DNA of 64,000 nucleotides from JAFEDN01 sp963818985 (GTDB lineage Bacteria; Pseudomonadota; Gammaproteobacteria; Coxiellales; Coxiellaceae), in the NCBI GenBank assembly GCA_963818985.1, contig CAWFUJ010000004.1:62001-126000 (forward strand), in the 5' to 3' direction. This document shows positions 62,964 through 64,000 of the stretch, piece by piece. The stretch's first letter is position 1; the number at the start of each line of letters is the position of its first letter. Position numbers and translations under genes: made by a program. The notes under the pieces are model-generated. The model was not told the DNA's origin, made no database searches, and worked only from the letters and a program-made list of their open reading frames with translations.

Positions 62964-63839
62964 TCAGCGAGAATTGTTGCTGGAATTTAGTTGCTGTAAT
63001 TGAACGCTCGCTAACTGTGCTGCTGTGCTGCCGGGATATCGGGTCATCAAAGATTTTAGTTCCAGTCGTGCTTGCTCGGTTTTGCCTTGCTGGGCATGTA
63101 AAACGGCTAATTTCAACTGGGCATCAGCCACTTTGCCAGAAGCTGGATATTGTTGAATAACATAATTGAACTCTAATTCACTTTGAACCAAATTTCTTTG
63201 TTGAAGATATATTTCTCCCAACCAATAGTGAGCGTTAGCTTGGAACTGACCGTCTGGATGTAATTTTATATATTGACGAAAAGCATTAGCTGCTGCATCT
63301 ACTTGTTTATTGGCTAATAAATTAAATGCACTTTCATAAGCTGCCGAATCAGTTTGACCCGGAGGCACTGGCGCAGGTTGGGTCCCTTCAGTGGGCTCAG
63401 AGCCTGGGGTCTGGTCAGGAGCAACACGAGCTGATGGCGGAGGTGAGGTTGGCGCTGCTGGTGGCGCAGCCGGAGGCAATGCTTCCACATGCTGCTGCTG
63501 ACGACTCATGATATCGAATTGATGGGCTTGTTCTTGCAATTGACCATTGAGCTTTTCGACTTGCTGTTGTAATTCTTCTATTTGTTGCGGTAAATTCATT
63601 TGCACCAAATTATCGACCTGTTGCTCTAGAAGATCGATACGCTTAGGCAAGGGTAATGAAGACGTGTCCAGCGTTGACGGCTGGACACGATCACTGGCAT
63701 TTTCATTGATGGCATTCGCCGCTGAAGGAGCAGTTAAATTTTCCACCGGGGCATATTCAGCGATGGCCGCGCTTGATAAAACCGTCATCGCCAAACCTAG
63801 GCCATACTGGCAAATAACTCGGCGTTTATTCGCGAACAT
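62964..63839 (-). CDS. cpoB: Cell division coordinator CpoB (YbgF)
   Basis: About 291 residues from ATG 63839; a TTG lies four codons earlier. A signal peptide (MFANKRRVICQYGLGLAMTV, cut near AIAEYA), a coiled coil (about 58-110, LLEQQVDNLVQMNLPQQIEE), a Pro/Ala-rich linker and a C-terminal TPR domain (YESAFNLLANKQVDAAANAF, NAHYWLGEIYLQQ) form the known order. It links PBP1B and the Tol machine in the periplasm. It overlaps the pal 3' end by about 14 bp, the standard pal-cpoB arrangement. Confidence 0.93.
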   Translation of the reverse strand: MFANKRRVICQYGLGLAMTVLSSAAIAEYAPVENLTAPSAANAINENASDRVQPSTLDTSSLPLPKRIDLLEQQVDNLVQMNLPQQIEELQQQVEKLNGQLQEQAHQFDIMSRQQQHVEALPPAAPPAAPTSPPPSARVAPDQTPGSEPTEGTQPAPVPPGQTDSAAYESAFNLLANKQVDAAANAFRQYIKLHPDGQFQANAHYWLGEIYLQQRNLVQSELEFNYVIQQYPASGKVADAQLKLAVLHAQQGKTEQARLELKSLMTRYPGSTAAQLASVQLQQLNSSNNSR

Positions 63840-64000
63840 AAACCAATTCAACTCGACGGTTTAAGCGATAAGCTTCTTCGTTTTCGCCCCTCACTGCAGG
63901 ACGTTCTTTACCATAACTGACGACTTGAATCTGATGCTTTTTTACCCCGCGTTGCGCTAATACTCGCTCCACGGATTTAGCACGACGCCATCCTAATGCA
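63826..64000 (-). CDS. pal: Peptidoglycan-associated lipoprotein Pal, C-terminal part
   Basis: The last 57 residues of an OmpA-like domain: ALGWRRAKSVERVLAQRGVK, then VVSYGKERPAVRGENEEAYR and NRRVELVYVRE. The RRA...V...L...GV.......S.GKE.P sequence and final NRRVEL are the Pal peptidoglycan-binding signature. The N-terminus lies outside the window. cpoB follows with a 14-bp overlap. Confidence 0.93.
   Translation of the reverse strand, partial: ALGWRRAKSVERVLAQRGVKKHQIQVVSYGKERPAVRGENEEAYRLNRRVELVYVRE

Overview
The window comes from a low-GC (about 40% by eye) gammaproteobacterium. The likeliest placement is Legionellales, near Coxiellaceae. The grounds are a gammaproteobacterial housekeeping set (pyrG-kdsA-eno-ftsB, tamA-tamB, cpoB-pal, sixA), dense intergenic palindromic repeats, GTP-type PEP carboxykinase, isoprenoid (squalene) genes, Sel1-repeat remnants and several large proteins of eukaryote-facing appearance. 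The placement is inferred; no rRNA is present.

Layout. 0-5.4 kb: squalene synthase and a downstream partial gene, then ftsB, eno, kdsA, pyrG on the minus strand. 5.6-10.5 kb: a plus-strand envelope group (GT2 transferase, LAB_N membrane protein, GT83 transferase, PAP2 phosphatase, M20 peptidase) that looks like lipid A sugar addition and dephosphorylation. 10.5-13.4 kb: sixA with a LexA/CI-like regulator, a divergent LuxR-type gene with palindromic operators, a DDAH-like enzyme, and tRNA-Glu plus tRNA-Ala. 13.6-20 kb: one giant gene of 2159 codons with leucine-rich repeats, a transglutaminase-like core, AAA+ modules and a C-terminal CaaX box. 20-33 kb: D,D-carboxypeptidase, archaeal/eukaryal-type proS, osmC, gltX, mutarotase, tamA-tamB, pckG. 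33-48.4 kb: an ankyrin-like unknown, a flippase, an RlmM-like methyltransferase, a cfa/DHCR24-like pair resembling tmsAB, ybiT, a Cache adenylate cyclase, an ABC exporter, nadC and pssA.

48.4-55.4 kb is an accessory, decaying zone: a transposase fragment joined to a broken Sel1 gene, a frameshifted Tn3-type transposase, a HicB-like remnant, a dinJ/yafQ pair with a frameshifted toxin, and three orphan proteins. 55.5-64 kb: DUF3579 plus cardiolipin synthase, ImmA/IrrE protease plus membrane protein, a hydrolase, clpB broken by about a dozen single-base indels, queC, a frameshifted queE, cpoB and the end of pal.

The most interesting object is the giant LRR / transglutaminase-like / AAA+ / CaaX protein, which looks built to act in a eukaryotic cell. 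Second are the putative methyl-branched fatty acid pair, the palindromic repeats that supply the C-termini of three membrane proteins, and the indel-riddled but otherwise well conserved clpB.
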